NCBI RefSeq assembly: GCF_003815875.1
Contig: NZ_CP033924.1
Span: 4,774,001 to 4,838,000, forward strand
DNA: 64,000 nt
Origin: Chryseobacterium lactis
GTDB lineage: Bacteria > Bacteroidota > Bacteroidia > Flavobacteriales > Weeksellaceae
Reading direction: 5' to 3'
The stretch's first letter is position 1. Each line of letters begins with the position of its first letter. Shown piece after piece: positions 43,028 through 52,585 of this stretch. The translations under genes and the position numbers were made by a program. Below the pieces are notes generated by a model. The model was not told where the DNA came from and did not search any database. It saw only the letters and a list, made by a program, of their open reading frames with translations.

Positions 43028-44080
43028 TTATTTTCTAATCTGAGACATGGAATCTGCCTCAATGATGGCATCTGCAAATGCTTTTGGAGCTTCCTGTGGT
43101 AAATTATGCCCTATTCCTCCTGTTATTGTGTGATGCACATATTTTCCGGTATATTTAGAGGCGTAACTCTCGGGAGCCGGGAACGCAGCTCCGTTTGCAT
43201 CTCCTTCCAGCGTAACGGTTGGGACTGTAATATCAGGAGACTGCGCCAGTTTGGATTCAAGTACATCGTATTGTTTTTCCCCTTTAGCCAATCCCAGACG
43301 CCATCGGTAATTATGGATGACGATATCAACATGGTCAGGGTTATCAAATGTTCCTACAGAGCGCTGGTAGGTTTGTTCATCAAAAGTCCATTTTGGTGAG
43401 GCTGTTTTCCAGATCAGTTTATTGAAAGCTGCAGTATTGGCTTTATAGCCTTTATAACCTCTTTCAGTCGAAAAGTAATATTGATACCACCATAAAAATT
43501 CAGCGTTTGGTAGAAGAGGTTTTTCATTTGCCTTTGGACTTCCAATCAGATAACCGCTAACAGCCACTAAAGCAGTGCAACGCTCTGGCCATAGTGCTGC
43601 AATAATATCCGCCGTTCTTGCCCCCCAGTCAAAACCACCAATAATTGCTTTATCTATCTTTAGAGCATCCATAAAAGAAATGATATCCAGTGCCACAGCG
43701 CTTTGCTGGCCATTGCGTTTTGTATTGGGAGACACAAAGGTGGTTGTTCCGTAACCTCTCAAATAAGGTATCAAAACCCGATACCCCTTTTCGGCAAGGA
43801 TAGCAGAGGATTCCTCAAAACTATGGATATCGTATGGCCATCCATGAAGAAGGATCACTGGTTTCCCTGTTTTAGGTCCTACTTCTGCATACCCCACATC
43901 CAGCAGTCCGGCCCTTATTTTTTTTGTATTTTGAAAAGCTGATCTGATAGCTTCATTTTCTAAACTTTTCTCACCAGTTGTATAAGTCTGTGCTTTTAAA
44001 GATGATAATCCTATCCCTGTAAAAATAATCAGCGATAAAGTAACGAGCACCCTTTTACTAAAATTCAATGTCGTATTCAT
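43028..44080 (-). CDS. Exported alpha/beta hydrolase
   Basis: This protein of 350 residues has a signal peptide ending near residue 31 (SLKAQ). The oxyanion motif is LLHGWPYDIHSF, followed by YRVLIPYLRGYGTT. The nucleophile elbow GGFDWGAR carries Asp (D151) instead of Ser. Together with the second hydrolase at 36619, this suggests dehalogenase or epoxide-hydrolase chemistry. The catalytic His is in TGGIGHNLPQE near the end. Its periplasmic location and substrate are inferred only. Confidence 0.85.
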   Translation of the reverse strand: MNTTLNFSKRVLVTLSLIIFTGIGLSSLKAQTYTTGEKSLENEAIRSAFQNTKKIRAGLLDVGYAEVGPKTGKPVILLHGWPYDIHSFEESSAILAEKGYRVLIPYLRGYGTTTFVSPNTKRNGQQSAVALDIISFMDALKIDKAIIGGFDWGARTADIIAALWPERCTALVAVSGYLIGSPKANEKPLLPNAEFLWWYQYYFSTERGYKGYKANTAAFNKLIWKTASPKWTFDEQTYQRSVGTFDNPDHVDIVIHNYRWRLGLAKGEKQYDVLESKLAQSPDITVPTVTLEGDANGAAFPAPESYASKYTGKYVHHTITGGIGHNLPQEAPKAFADAIIEADSMSQIRK

Positions 44081-44304
44081 AATGTTGATCTTTTGTTAGA
44101 GTAAAATTATTTCAAAATAAAAATGGTGAGAAGATCAAATAGGTTGAACAGGTCATATTGAAGCTTGAAAACTGATTTTCGGTTGTTAAACCAGACAGAT
44201 AGAGGTAACGTAATAAAAATCAATCTGGTGGATCTCCAAAAACTGGTAATAAACATGATTCCACAATGGGCAGCCAAATAACCTATTGGTAGGAAAACAA
44301 TCAG

Positions 44305-44312
44305 TATATTTG
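44305..44312 (+). promoter_or_regulatory. Promoter of the moaA operon
   Basis: TATATTTG at 44305-44312 has a TTG at 44286-44288 at the expected -33 spacing. The TSS would fall near 44318, so ATG 44337 is preferred over the upstream TTG at 44325. Confidence 0.6.
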
Positions 44313-44336
44313 TAATACGTCCTATTGTATTTAAAA

Positions 44337-45323
44337 ATGTTGACCGATAAATTTGGAAGGAATATCAATTATCTCCGGCTCGCTATCGTGGACCGGTGTA
44401 ACCTTCGCTGCACTTACTGTATGCCGGAAAAGGGCCTTTCCTGGATTAAGCAAAAGGATTTAATGACTGATGAAGAGATGCTCAGAATCTGCTCTGTATT
44501 TACGGAAATGGGAGTAAATAAAATCAGGATAACAGGAGGAGAGCCTTTTGTCAGAAAAAACAGTATAGAACTCATCCAGAATATATCTCAACTAGATGGA
44601 CTTACTGACCTAAGTATAACAACCAACGGCCTTCTTACTGAACAATATATTCCGCAACTAAAAAAATACGGGATAAAATCCGTCAACCTTAGTCTTGACA
44701 CCCTCGATAAGGAACGCTTTTTACGAATTACAAGAAGAAATAGTTTTGATAAGGTAATGAAGACCTTATATAGTTTATTACAAAATGATATAAAAGTAAA
44801 AATCAATACGGTAGTGATGGAAGGGGAAAACATGGAAGATATTATACCTTTGGTAATGCTTGCAAAAGACCTTCCTGTTGATGTCCGTTTTATTGAAGAA
44901 ATGCCTTTTAATGGCGGCGATACTGACATTTCTTTGAAATGGAATTTCACACAAATTTACAGCTATATAAAAGAGTGTTTTCCCGAAATCCAAAAAGTAG
45001 ATGATCCTAAAAGTTCAACCTCGTATAATTATAAGATTCCCGGATTTACAGGTGATGTAGGGATCATTGCAGCTTACACACGGTCATTTTGCGGAGATTG
45101 CAACAGGGTAAGAATCACTCCTTCAGGTATTCTAAGAACGTGTTTATATGAAGGTAGCGGTGTCAATCTAAAAGATGAAATCCGTGCAGGAAAAACAGAT
45201 GAAGAGCTGAAAAATATTATTATCAACAGCATACATAATAAATCAAAAGACGGATGGGAAGCTCAAAAACTGAGTTTGACCGAATCGCAAATTCATCAGT
45301 CAATGGCAACAATAGGAGGATAA
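44337..45323 (+). CDS. moaA: GTP 3',8-cyclase
   Basis: This is a radical SAM enzyme for the first step of molybdenum cofactor synthesis, converting GTP to 3',8-cyclo-GTP with MoaC following. The N-terminal cluster motif is CNLRCTYC (C21, C25, C28). The SAM-binding RITGGEPF and the C-terminal second cluster FCGDCNRVRITPSGILRTCL are present, and the protein ends in the conserved GG. It is 328 residues from ATG 44337. It is the first gene of the plus-strand Moco operon; moeA begins 2 bases after its stop. Confidence 0.96.
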   Translation: MLTDKFGRNINYLRLAIVDRCNLRCTYCMPEKGLSWIKQKDLMTDEEMLRICSVFTEMGVNKIRITGGEPFVRKNSIELIQNISQLDGLTDLSITTNGLLTEQYIPQLKKYGIKSVNLSLDTLDKERFLRITRRNSFDKVMKTLYSLLQNDIKVKINTVVMEGENMEDIIPLVMLAKDLPVDVRFIEEMPFNGGDTDISLKWNFTQIYSYIKECFPEIQKVDDPKSSTSYNYKIPGFTGDVGIIAAYTRSFCGDCNRVRITPSGILRTCLYEGSGVNLKDEIRAGKTDEELKNIIINSIHNKSKDGWEAQKLSLTESQIHQSMATIGG

Positions 45324-45325
45324 CT

Positions 45326-46525
45326 ATGGAAATGATTAGCGTACAACAGGCAGAAGAAATCATACTTTCCCAAATTAAAGACTTTGGAACGGAAGAGATT
45401 TTCTATGAAAATGCCTTAGGCAGAGTCTTAGCTGAAAATATTGTGGCCGATTGCGATTTGCCTCCTTTTAACAGACCCACAGTAGATGGAATTGCGATAA
45501 ATTTCAATTCGTATGAAAAGGGAATTCGCTCTTTTACAATTAAAGCTGTGCAGGCAGCCGGAGAAGTTCCTTTTTCCATAGACAATGAGGACGAATGCAT
45601 TGAAATTATGACCGGAGCAGCGCTACATACTTCGATAGATACGGTTATCCGGTATGAAGACATTTCGATTGACAACAATATCGCGAGTCTTACGATCGAT
45701 CTTAAACAAGGACAGAATATCCATAGGAAGGGAAAAGATAAAAAAACTGGAGAAATATTGGTACAGGCCCATCAGGTAATTACTCCCGCTATTCTCGGAA
45801 TTGCTGCGTCAGTCGGGAAAACATTATTATCTGTAAAAAAACTTCCCAGAGTTGTTATTATTTCCACCGGAGACGAAATGATTTCGGCTGAAACCACTCC
45901 TACTCCATTTCAGATAAGACGTTCCAACGGAATTACCATAAAATCCGTTTTGGAAAAATATAAAATGAATGCAGATTGGCTGCATTGGAATGATGATTTT
46001 GAATTCATAAAAAAAGAACTTTCCCGATGTATTGATAAATATGATATTTTGCTGATGAGCGGCGGAGTTTCTATGGGAAAATTTGATTATCTCCCCAAAG
46101 CCTGTGAAGAATTGGGGATAGAAAAGCTTTTTCACAAAATAAAACAAAGACCGGGAAAACCGTTCTGGTTTGGAAAAAGTCCAAATGAAAAATTAGTTTT
46201 TGCATTTCCGGGGAATCCGGTTTCCGTATTTATGTGCTTACACAGGTATTTTATTCCCTGGTTGGAAAGATCTTTAAGAATTCCGGAAACAACACAGTAT
46301 GCCGTTTTACAAAACGATATAGATTTTCCTTTTCCGCTTCAGTATTTTGCACAGGTAAAACTGAGTGTTAATCAATCCGGACAATTAATTGCAGAATCAG
46401 TCGACACCAACGGTTCCGGGGATTTTTCCCATCTTGCCGATACCCATGCATTCATAGAACTTCCTCTGGAAAAAACAGAATGTAAGAAAGGCGAAGTATA
46501 TAAAATATGGAAATATAATTTTTAA
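45326..46525 (+). CDS. moeA: Molybdopterin molybdotransferase
   Basis: MoeA inserts molybdate into adenylated molybdopterin. The start is ATG 45326 behind an AGGAGGA sequence; the longer frame overlapping moaA is rejected. Visible motifs are LPPFNRPTVDGIAI (family PFxxSxMDG, here Pro-Thr-Val instead of Ser-Ala-Met), VVIISTGDEM, MSGGVSMGKFDY and AFPGNPVSVFMCL. The length of 399 residues is normal. It lies between moaA and moaC in one operon. Confidence 0.95.
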   Translation: MEMISVQQAEEIILSQIKDFGTEEIFYENALGRVLAENIVADCDLPPFNRPTVDGIAINFNSYEKGIRSFTIKAVQAAGEVPFSIDNEDECIEIMTGAALHTSIDTVIRYEDISIDNNIASLTIDLKQGQNIHRKGKDKKTGEILVQAHQVITPAILGIAASVGKTLLSVKKLPRVVIISTGDEMISAETTPTPFQIRRSNGITIKSVLEKYKMNADWLHWNDDFEFIKKELSRCIDKYDILLMSGGVSMGKFDYLPKACEELGIEKLFHKIKQRPGKPFWFGKSPNEKLVFAFPGNPVSVFMCLHRYFIPWLERSLRIPETTQYAVLQNDIDFPFPLQYFAQVKLSVNQSGQLIAESVDTNGSGDFSHLADTHAFIELPLEKTECKKGEVYKIWKYNF

Positions 46526-46533
46526 TCTTACTC

Positions 46534-47010
46534 ATGACAAACTTTTCACATCTTAATACAAAGGGGCAGCCGGGCATGGTAAATGTTGGCAGTAAAAAAA
46601 TAACGCACCGGAAAGCAGTCGCTAAAGCGGTTGTGATACTTCCCCGAAATATTCTGAAAGCGCTTCAAAAAGATGACTTTAAAACTAAAAAAGGTTCTGT
46701 TTTCCAGACTGCAATCATTGCAGGAATAATGGCCGCGAAAAAAACTGGTGACCTCATCCCACTCTGCCATCCGATAGGTATGGATAATTGTGAAATAGAG
46801 ATTGAAATCAATTCTCAGGATGAGATTGAAATCTATTGTACTGCTGAAATCGAAGCAAAAACAGGTATTGAGATGGAAGCATTGACAGGCGCATCGGTTG
46901 CCGCACTTACCATTTATGATATGTGCAAAGCATTAAGCCATGATATTGTGATTAAAGAAATAAAACTAATAGAAAAATCAGGAGGTAAAAATGATTTTAA
47001 AAGAGAATGA
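46534..47010 (+). CDS. moaC: Cyclic pyranopterin monophosphate synthase
   Basis: MoaC converts cyclo-GTP to cyclic pyranopterin monophosphate. The protein is 158 residues and has the signature MVNVGSKKITHRKAVA, the catalytic segment AAKKTGDLIPLCHPIGMDN and GIEMEALTGASVAALTIYDM. It overlaps mobA by 20 bases, so the two are translated together. Confidence 0.97.
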   Translation: MTNFSHLNTKGQPGMVNVGSKKITHRKAVAKAVVILPRNILKALQKDDFKTKKGSVFQTAIIAGIMAAKKTGDLIPLCHPIGMDNCEIEIEINSQDEIEIYCTAEIEAKTGIEMEALTGASVAALTIYDMCKALSHDIVIKEIKLIEKSGGKNDFKRE

Positions 47011-47593
47011 TTTCCCCACATTAAACGGACTGGTACTTGCCGGAGGAAAAAGCCAGCGTATTGGAAATCCTAAAGACAAAATCAACTGGCATGGCAAAGA
47101 ACAAAAGTATTATGCCGCTGATCTTTTAGCTGCAATTTGTGATGAAGTTTTTATTTCATGCAGACAAGACCAGCTGGAAAATTTTGATACAAATTACAAT
47201 TTCCTTACCGACACTTTTTTAAATATGGGTCCTTTCGGCGGAATACTTTCCGCATTACGTTCTCAAAGAGATAAAGCATGGCTGGTAGTAGCTTGTGACC
47301 TTCCCCTTCTGGACAAAAATTCATTAGAATTTCTGATACAATCCAGAAACCCGGAAAAAGCAGCGACAACCTACGAAAGTCCTTTTGACGGCTTACCCGA
47401 ACCATTGATTACCATTTGGGAGCCTAAAAGCTATCCTTTACTCCTGAATTTTTTAGGATTGGGAAATACGTGCCCCAGAAAAGTTCTGATCAACAGCGAT
47501 ACATTAATCCTGAAGCCTGCCAACCCGGATGCTTTAATGAATGTGAATACCCCTGAAGATATGGCAAAGGCAAAGGAGATTTTAAGAAAATAG
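46991..47593 (+). CDS. mobA: Molybdenum cofactor guanylyltransferase
   Basis: This protein of 200 residues is a nucleotidyltransferase with the GTP-binding loop LVLAGGKSQRIGNPKDK near residue 17 and the metal site VVACDLPLLD. MobA couples GMP to Mo-molybdopterin to give the bis-MGD cofactor used by formate-dehydrogenase-like enzymes such as the one at 50157. The K of LAGGKSxRMGxxKA is followed by an Asp here, which is a small variation. It overlaps moaC. Confidence 0.9.
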   Translation: MILKENDFPTLNGLVLAGGKSQRIGNPKDKINWHGKEQKYYAADLLAAICDEVFISCRQDQLENFDTNYNFLTDTFLNMGPFGGILSALRSQRDKAWLVVACDLPLLDKNSLEFLIQSRNPEKAATTYESPFDGLPEPLITIWEPKSYPLLLNFLGLGNTCPRKVLINSDTLILKPANPDALMNVNTPEDMAKAKEILRK

Positions 47594-47615
47594 GTTTAAT
47601 TGAAGATAAAAACAA

Positions 47616-48656
47616 ATGAGTGACCCGCTTGAACGTTATCATTGCCAGATTGCTTTACCCGGATTTGGTATTTTGTCCCAGGAATTACTTAAAAATGCTA
47701 AAATTCTGATCGTAGGCATGGGAGGACTTGGCTGTCCTTCGGCTCAATATCTTGTTTCTTCAGGTGTTGGAACAATTGGTCTTGCAGATGATGATACAGT
47801 CTGCGAAAGTAATTTACACCGACAAATTCTATACACACCCGATGATATCGGAACCTGTAAAGTAGATGCCGCCGCAAAAAAGCTGCAACAACAAAATCCT
47901 TCTGTGTCCATAATTCCTTATCGTCTTAAAGTCACTTCTTCTAATGTGATGAATTTGATTTCGGAGTTTGATTTGATTATTGAAGGAACAGATAATTTTG
48001 AAACAAAATGTTTATTGAATGATGCTTGTGTATTATCTGGAAAACCTTTGGTTTATGGTGCCATTTACCAGTATGAAGGTCAGGTAAGCATTTGGAATGT
48101 CTTACAAAAAGACGGCACTTACTCTCCCAATTATCGTGATGTTTTTCCTAATGCAGAAGAGTCGCAGGTTCCCAACTGCAGAGAAGGCGGAGTACTTCCT
48201 ACCCTGGCAGGAATTGTTGGCTGTATGCAGGCCGGTGAAACTATAAAATATTTTACAAATCCTGAAGATTCATTGGCAGGAAAACTCTGGATGATTAACG
48301 TTCTGAACGGCAGCGCCCAAATTATTAAATTAAGAAAAACGTCTGTCCAGATTACAGATTTGCCTCAAACTGTCCAGATCGTTACTTTTGAACAACTCAT
48401 GCAGGAGAAGCATAGTTTTGAAATTATTGATGTACGCAGACCGGAGGAACATCAACATTTCAATATTGGCGGAACCAATATTCCTGTAGAAGAATTGCAG
48501 GATCATTTAGATTATATTTCCGGTTGTTCCGGACCTGTTTTATTCTATTGCCAATCCGGCAAGCGCAGTGCAGAAGCTGTAAGAAAAATAAAAAAGATTT
48601 TCCCTGAAAAAGAAGTATTTTCATTAAAAGATGGCATTCACAAAAAAACTCAATAA
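47616..48656 (+). CDS. moeB: MoeB/ThiF-type adenylyltransferase with rhodanese domain
   Basis: This protein of 346 residues has an E1-like domain (about 1-240) with the nucleotide loop VGMGGLGCPSAQYL, LADDDTVCESNLHRQ and NCREGGVLPTLAGIVG. A C-terminal rhodanese domain has the active loop FYCQSGKRSAE. It activates the MoaD C-terminal Gly-Gly for sulphur transfer, probably with the rhodanese supplying sulphur. No paired CxxC zinc motif was found in the E1 part. It closes the plus-strand operon and faces bestrophin 22 bases away. Confidence 0.9.
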   Translation: MSDPLERYHCQIALPGFGILSQELLKNAKILIVGMGGLGCPSAQYLVSSGVGTIGLADDDTVCESNLHRQILYTPDDIGTCKVDAAAKKLQQQNPSVSIIPYRLKVTSSNVMNLISEFDLIIEGTDNFETKCLLNDACVLSGKPLVYGAIYQYEGQVSIWNVLQKDGTYSPNYRDVFPNAEESQVPNCREGGVLPTLAGIVGCMQAGETIKYFTNPEDSLAGKLWMINVLNGSAQIIKLRKTSVQITDLPQTVQIVTFEQLMQEKHSFEIIDVRRPEEHQHFNIGGTNIPVEELQDHLDYISGCSGPVLFYCQSGKRSAEAVRKIKKIFPEKEVFSLKDGIHKKTQ

Positions 48657-48678
48657 GCCTGCAAACCAAATCTTTTAA

Positions 48679-49593
48679 TCAATCAATAATATTCTGAGTT
48701 ATTTTTTGAGAAACAGCAATCTGTTCTCCGGCCATCTCATGAATGGTTTCATTAATCATAGTACACATACTGTTAAGAGCCAGATCATTTGCATCTGTGC
48801 CAAACGGTTCTTCAATTTCATCAGCTATCGCTTCAAATGCAACAAATGTATAAGCAACAAACACAACAATAAGCGGTGTAAACCATCCCAGCGAATCTAC
48901 AAGCCCGAAAGGTAGCAGGAAACAATAAATATACACCGTCCGGTGTAGCAGAACACGGTAACTGTAGGGAATCGGGGTTGAAACGATTCTTTCGCATCCT
49001 CCCAAAATATCAGAGAGCTTATCAAAATTCTCATCAAAGCGTGCCTGTTGGATAGAATCTAAACAGCTTTCATCTTTTGCCTTCTGAACCCATTCTCCAA
49101 GTAGTCGCATAATAACTGCCGGTTTATATTTTGAAGCTGAGACTATTTTCAGCTGGTCTTCATTAAGTCTGGATTTTAAATCCTCATTGGCCTCTGTTCC
49201 TCTCAACTGATGCTTCAATGCAAAGATAAATGCGCTCAGCAGCTGAACAAAATCGTGAACTGAAACATTATTATTTATGTTTTTAAGGGTCATTGCCTGA
49301 CGTGTCAATGAGCGTGCTGTATTCAACAAAGCACCCCACAGTTTTCGCCCTTCCCAGAACCGATCATAGCTTGCATTGTTCTTAAACCCCAGGAATAAGG
49401 CCAATACAAACCCGAATAATGTAAGCGGTGCCGGGTTTAAAGGAACCTTAAACGAAAAAATTATCCCACGAAAATAGGTAACTAGCAGAGAAATAATAAG
49501 AAGTAGTCCCAAACGGGGAAGTAAGGCAGGTAAAACGGAACCGTGCCACACAAAAAGCATTCTGAACCAGTTTTCCTTTTTTCGTATAATCAT
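48679..49593 (-). CDS. Bestrophin family ion channel
   Basis: This is a 304-residue membrane protein of the bacterial bestrophin (UPF0187) family. It has four main helices and the core RLGLLLIISLLVTYFRGIIF. PLNPAPLTLFGFVLALFLGF and the segment NNASYDRFWEGRKLWGALLNTAR are family hallmarks. FGLVDSLGWFTPLIVVFVAY and the cytoplasmic IADEIEEPFG complete the match. Bacterial members are cation channels. It is the last gene of the minus-strand molybdenum operon, 31 bases after the molybdopterin-domain gene, which is an unexpected partner. Confidence 0.93.
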   Translation of the reverse strand: MIIRKKENWFRMLFVWHGSVLPALLPRLGLLLIISLLVTYFRGIIFSFKVPLNPAPLTLFGFVLALFLGFKNNASYDRFWEGRKLWGALLNTARSLTRQAMTLKNINNNVSVHDFVQLLSAFIFALKHQLRGTEANEDLKSRLNEDQLKIVSASKYKPAVIMRLLGEWVQKAKDESCLDSIQQARFDENFDKLSDILGGCERIVSTPIPYSYRVLLHRTVYIYCFLLPFGLVDSLGWFTPLIVVFVAYTFVAFEAIADEIEEPFGTDANDLALNSMCTMINETIHEMAGEQIAVSQKITQNIID

Positions 49594-49624
49594 TATTGAA
49601 TTTTAAAAATATTGTTTTTTATAA

Positions 49625-50110
49625 TTATTTTTTAACTGCTCCGATGATAAGTTCGGTAACCTGATAGCTACTTCGGGCGGGCTTTTTTTCTCCTTCAGCA
49701 ATAATTCGTAACGGACCTTTTCCATCTGGTAATGGCTTTCCATCTACAGTATCCGCCACAATCACTGTCTTATCGGCAATTGAAGGATCCAGTTCTGCTA
49801 AGGAAAACAACACCTGGTATCCATCTGCACATTTAACAAGAAGATATTTTGACATGTTTTCTCCGTGTAACTCCTTCCCTGAAGGCACTTTTGCTGCAGC
49901 AAGAATATCCAGAACAGAAACTCCGGTATAAGAATGGACTTTTCCTTCTTTATCTTTCATTGTGGCATTTTTCCGAGGCATTTTCGAAAGATCAGATAAG
50001 CTCAATTCCAAAGTTTGAGTAATTTCACCGGAAATTTTTAGTTTGAAACCAGTCTGAGCTGATGCTAAACTGCAAAAAGAAAACAGGATGAAAAAAAACA
50101 ATTTCCCCAT
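49625..50110 (-). CDS. Small secreted molybdopterin-binding-domain protein
   Basis: This protein of 161 residues has a signal peptide (about 1-18, LASAQ). It corresponds to a reduced oxidoreductase molybdopterin-binding domain (sulphite-oxidase fold): ISGEITQTLELSLSDLSKMP, YTGVSVLDILAAAKVP, and DGKPLPDGKGPLRII. The Cys that ligates molybdenum in sulphite oxidases is not obvious, so it may bind a ligand without being an enzyme. It sits between the formate-dehydrogenase-like gene and bestrophin in the same operon. Confidence 0.8.
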   Translation of the reverse strand: MGKLFFFILFSFCSLASAQTGFKLKISGEITQTLELSLSDLSKMPRKNATMKDKEGKVHSYTGVSVLDILAAAKVPSGKELHGENMSKYLLVKCADGYQVLFSLAELDPSIADKTVIVADTVDGKPLPDGKGPLRIIAEGEKKPARSSYQVTELIIGAVKK

Positions 50111-50156
50111 GATTTATTATTTATTATTTGAAAGTTTTAAGTAATAATACGGGCTA

Positions 50157-52556
50157 TTATTCTGCATTGGTTCCGGTTGCTGCAATGACATGGTCTTCAA
50201 TCTTTTTAAAAATTTCAGGACTATGCTTACGAATCTTTATACGGACATATTTGGAAGCCGGCATATTGGCTCCATTAACCACGTTATTGATCGATACCAA
50301 AACATTGGTCTCCGGAAAATAAGTCATGGTACTCTTCTGTGGAATGGGGTATTTTACGACAATAAAAAGAGGTGCAATTCTTTCGATACCATCATCATAA
50401 TTGAAAAGATCTACGTGGTCTCCTTCTTTTAGCCCGGCTTTCTCAATATCTTTTTCATTCATCATGACAACCCTCCTTTCATTGAAAATCCCGCGATAAC
50501 GGTCATTCAATCCATACACAACCGTATTGAACTGATCGTGCGTTCTGGTTGTTCCCATCAGATATTCGTCATCCGCAAGCGAATTGTCCGGTACCGCCGT
50601 TATATTGAAAGCTGCTTTTCCCGGATAAAATTCACTATTGAAAATACCATCCCTCGGTTCGTTCGGAAGATAGAAACCACCTTTCTGAACTACTCTCTTG
50701 TTATAGTTTTCAAATCCTGGAATACATTGTTCGATATCATTGCGAACGGCATCATAACTGTTGATAAACTTATCCCAATCCACGACGGAACGTTTACCCA
50801 AAACAGCTTTTGCCATTCTGCAGGCAACATGAGTTTCATTAATCAAATGATCTGAAATAGGATCAAGAACACCTCTTGACCACTCTACAACGCCCATCGA
50901 GTTTTCCGTACTCACATGCTGAAGTTCTCCGTTAATCATATCTTTTTCACTTCTGGAAATTACCGGCAAAATAAGAGCTTCTTTTCCATGGATAAGATGA
51001 TTTCTGTTTAATTTTATAGAAACAATTACAGACATTTCCAGCTTTCGCATTGCTTCCGCCGTAAAGGTTGTATCTGGGGCTGCAGAAAGAAAATTACCAC
51101 CCATGCAGAACATGAATTTCACCTTTTCTTCGTGCATTGCTTTTAATGCATTCACAACATCATAGCCGCCTTTTCTCGGAACTTTAAAGCCATAATATTC
51201 TTCCAATCGATCCAATTGTTCAGTCGTAGGATGATGATTGATCAGTAACGTTCTGTTTCCCTGTACATTACTATGACCACGAACAGGACAAACTCCCCCG
51301 CCCTGAATTCCCAGGCTGCCTTTCATCAATAAGAGATTCACAATATTATAAATCATTTCCACTCCATTGTGCTGCTGCGTGATTCCCATTCCCCAACAAA
51401 TAATAATGCGTTTTTTTGAGGCAATCATTTGTGCGGCTTCCCTTAGATTTTCAATCGAAATTCCACATTCAGCCGATAAAAAATCAAGGTCATACAATTT
51501 TAATTCTTCAATCAATTCACTAAAGCCTGCTGTTTTATTAATGATAAAATCCTGGTCAAGAACTTTTCCCGGATTTTTGGCTTCTTCTTCCAGCACCAAA
51601 ATTTGAAGCGCCTTTAAAAGTGCCATATCTCCATTAATCCTTACGGGAAGATACAGATCTGATAATTCATAAGGCTTATCCAGCAAAGCACGAACTTCCT
51701 GAGGATTTCTAAAACCCTTCAATCCAGCTTCGGGAAGCGGATTGATGGCCATAATTTTCGCTCCGTTTTTCTTTCCTTTAGTCAGTGCGGAAAGCATTCT
51801 CGGTGAGTTGGTTCCCGGGTTCTGGCCGATGATGATGATGAGGTCCGTATCGTAGAAATCTTCCAGCTTTACCGTTCCTTTTCCGATCCCTATGCTTCTT
51901 GAAAGTGCATACCCGGAAGTCTCGTGGCACATATTGGAGCAGTCCGGAAAATTATTGGTTCCGAATTCACGGGCAAATAACTGATACACCCAGGTTGCTT
52001 CATTGCTGGTTCTTCCTGAAGTATAAAATATAGCTTCATCCGGAGATTCCAAAGCATTTAATTTTTCTGAAATTTTTGAAAAGGCATCATCCCAACTGAT
52101 AGGCTGATAATGTTTACCTTCTTTAGGCAAATACATAGGTTCGGCGATTCTTCCAAGCTGACTAATTTCAAAATCTGTCAGTTTTGCTAAATCATATACC
52201 GAATTTTCTTTAAAGAATTCTGCCCCGATCTTTTTTGAAGTGGCTTCCTCAGCTAAAGCTTTTGCTCCGTTTTCACAATATTCTCCTAATCGGGAACGCT
52301 CGTCATCGGGATCCGGCCATGCGCAGCTCGGACAATCGAAACCATCAAACTGATTCATGCTGAAAAGTGCCCTGCCTCCACGAAGAACGGATGCATTGAG
52401 CACCAATTGATCTAATGAATGGATAACAGCCGGGATTCCCGCAGCCCAAACTTTTGGAGGCTTGAGTTTCAAATCCAGCAATTTATAAGGAGGCTCTGCT
52501 GAAGGTAATTGGCTATCGCTTTCCTTTATTTTATTGAATACATTTTTGTTTTCCAT
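50157..52556 (-). CDS. FdhF/YdeP-type molybdopterin oxidoreductase
   Basis: This protein of 799 residues belongs to the formate dehydrogenase-like (DMSO reductase) superfamily. The YdeP-type opening is FDGFDCPSCAWPDP (C75, C78), with C94 as a possible third ligand. NFPDCSNMCHETSG places Cys210-His211 at the position of the Sec-His active site of E. coli FdhF. Also visible are IIIGQNPGTNSPRML, IICWGMGITQQHNG and GSLGIQGGGVCPVRGHSNVQ (split across about 395-440). It needs bis-MGD, which the linked mob/moa genes supply. The electron acceptor and true substrate are unknown. Confidence 0.92.
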   Translation of the reverse strand: MENKNVFNKIKESDSQLPSAEPPYKLLDLKLKPPKVWAAGIPAVIHSLDQLVLNASVLRGGRALFSMNQFDGFDCPSCAWPDPDDERSRLGEYCENGAKALAEEATSKKIGAEFFKENSVYDLAKLTDFEISQLGRIAEPMYLPKEGKHYQPISWDDAFSKISEKLNALESPDEAIFYTSGRTSNEATWVYQLFAREFGTNNFPDCSNMCHETSGYALSRSIGIGKGTVKLEDFYDTDLIIIIGQNPGTNSPRMLSALTKGKKNGAKIMAINPLPEAGLKGFRNPQEVRALLDKPYELSDLYLPVRINGDMALLKALQILVLEEEAKNPGKVLDQDFIINKTAGFSELIEELKLYDLDFLSAECGISIENLREAAQMIASKKRIIICWGMGITQQHNGVEMIYNIVNLLLMKGSLGIQGGGVCPVRGHSNVQGNRTLLINHHPTTEQLDRLEEYYGFKVPRKGGYDVVNALKAMHEEKVKFMFCMGGNFLSAAPDTTFTAEAMRKLEMSVIVSIKLNRNHLIHGKEALILPVISRSEKDMINGELQHVSTENSMGVVEWSRGVLDPISDHLINETHVACRMAKAVLGKRSVVDWDKFINSYDAVRNDIEQCIPGFENYNKRVVQKGGFYLPNEPRDGIFNSEFYPGKAAFNITAVPDNSLADDEYLMGTTRTHDQFNTVVYGLNDRYRGIFNERRVVMMNEKDIEKAGLKEGDHVDLFNYDDGIERIAPLFIVVKYPIPQKSTMTYFPETNVLVSINNVVNGANMPASKYVRIKIRKHSPEIFKKIEDHVIAATGTNAE

Positions 52557-52585
52557 AATTTCTAAATTTTAAAAAAAATTAAAAA

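Noticed and set aside
44081..44336. Molybdenum-cofactor riboswitch upstream of moaA
   Set aside because: I looked for the expected structured leader. The promoter box leaves only about 20 bases of leader, too short for a riboswitch.
45827..46147. 106-codon minus-strand frame inside moeA
   Set aside because: It is a shadow of a well-supported gene.
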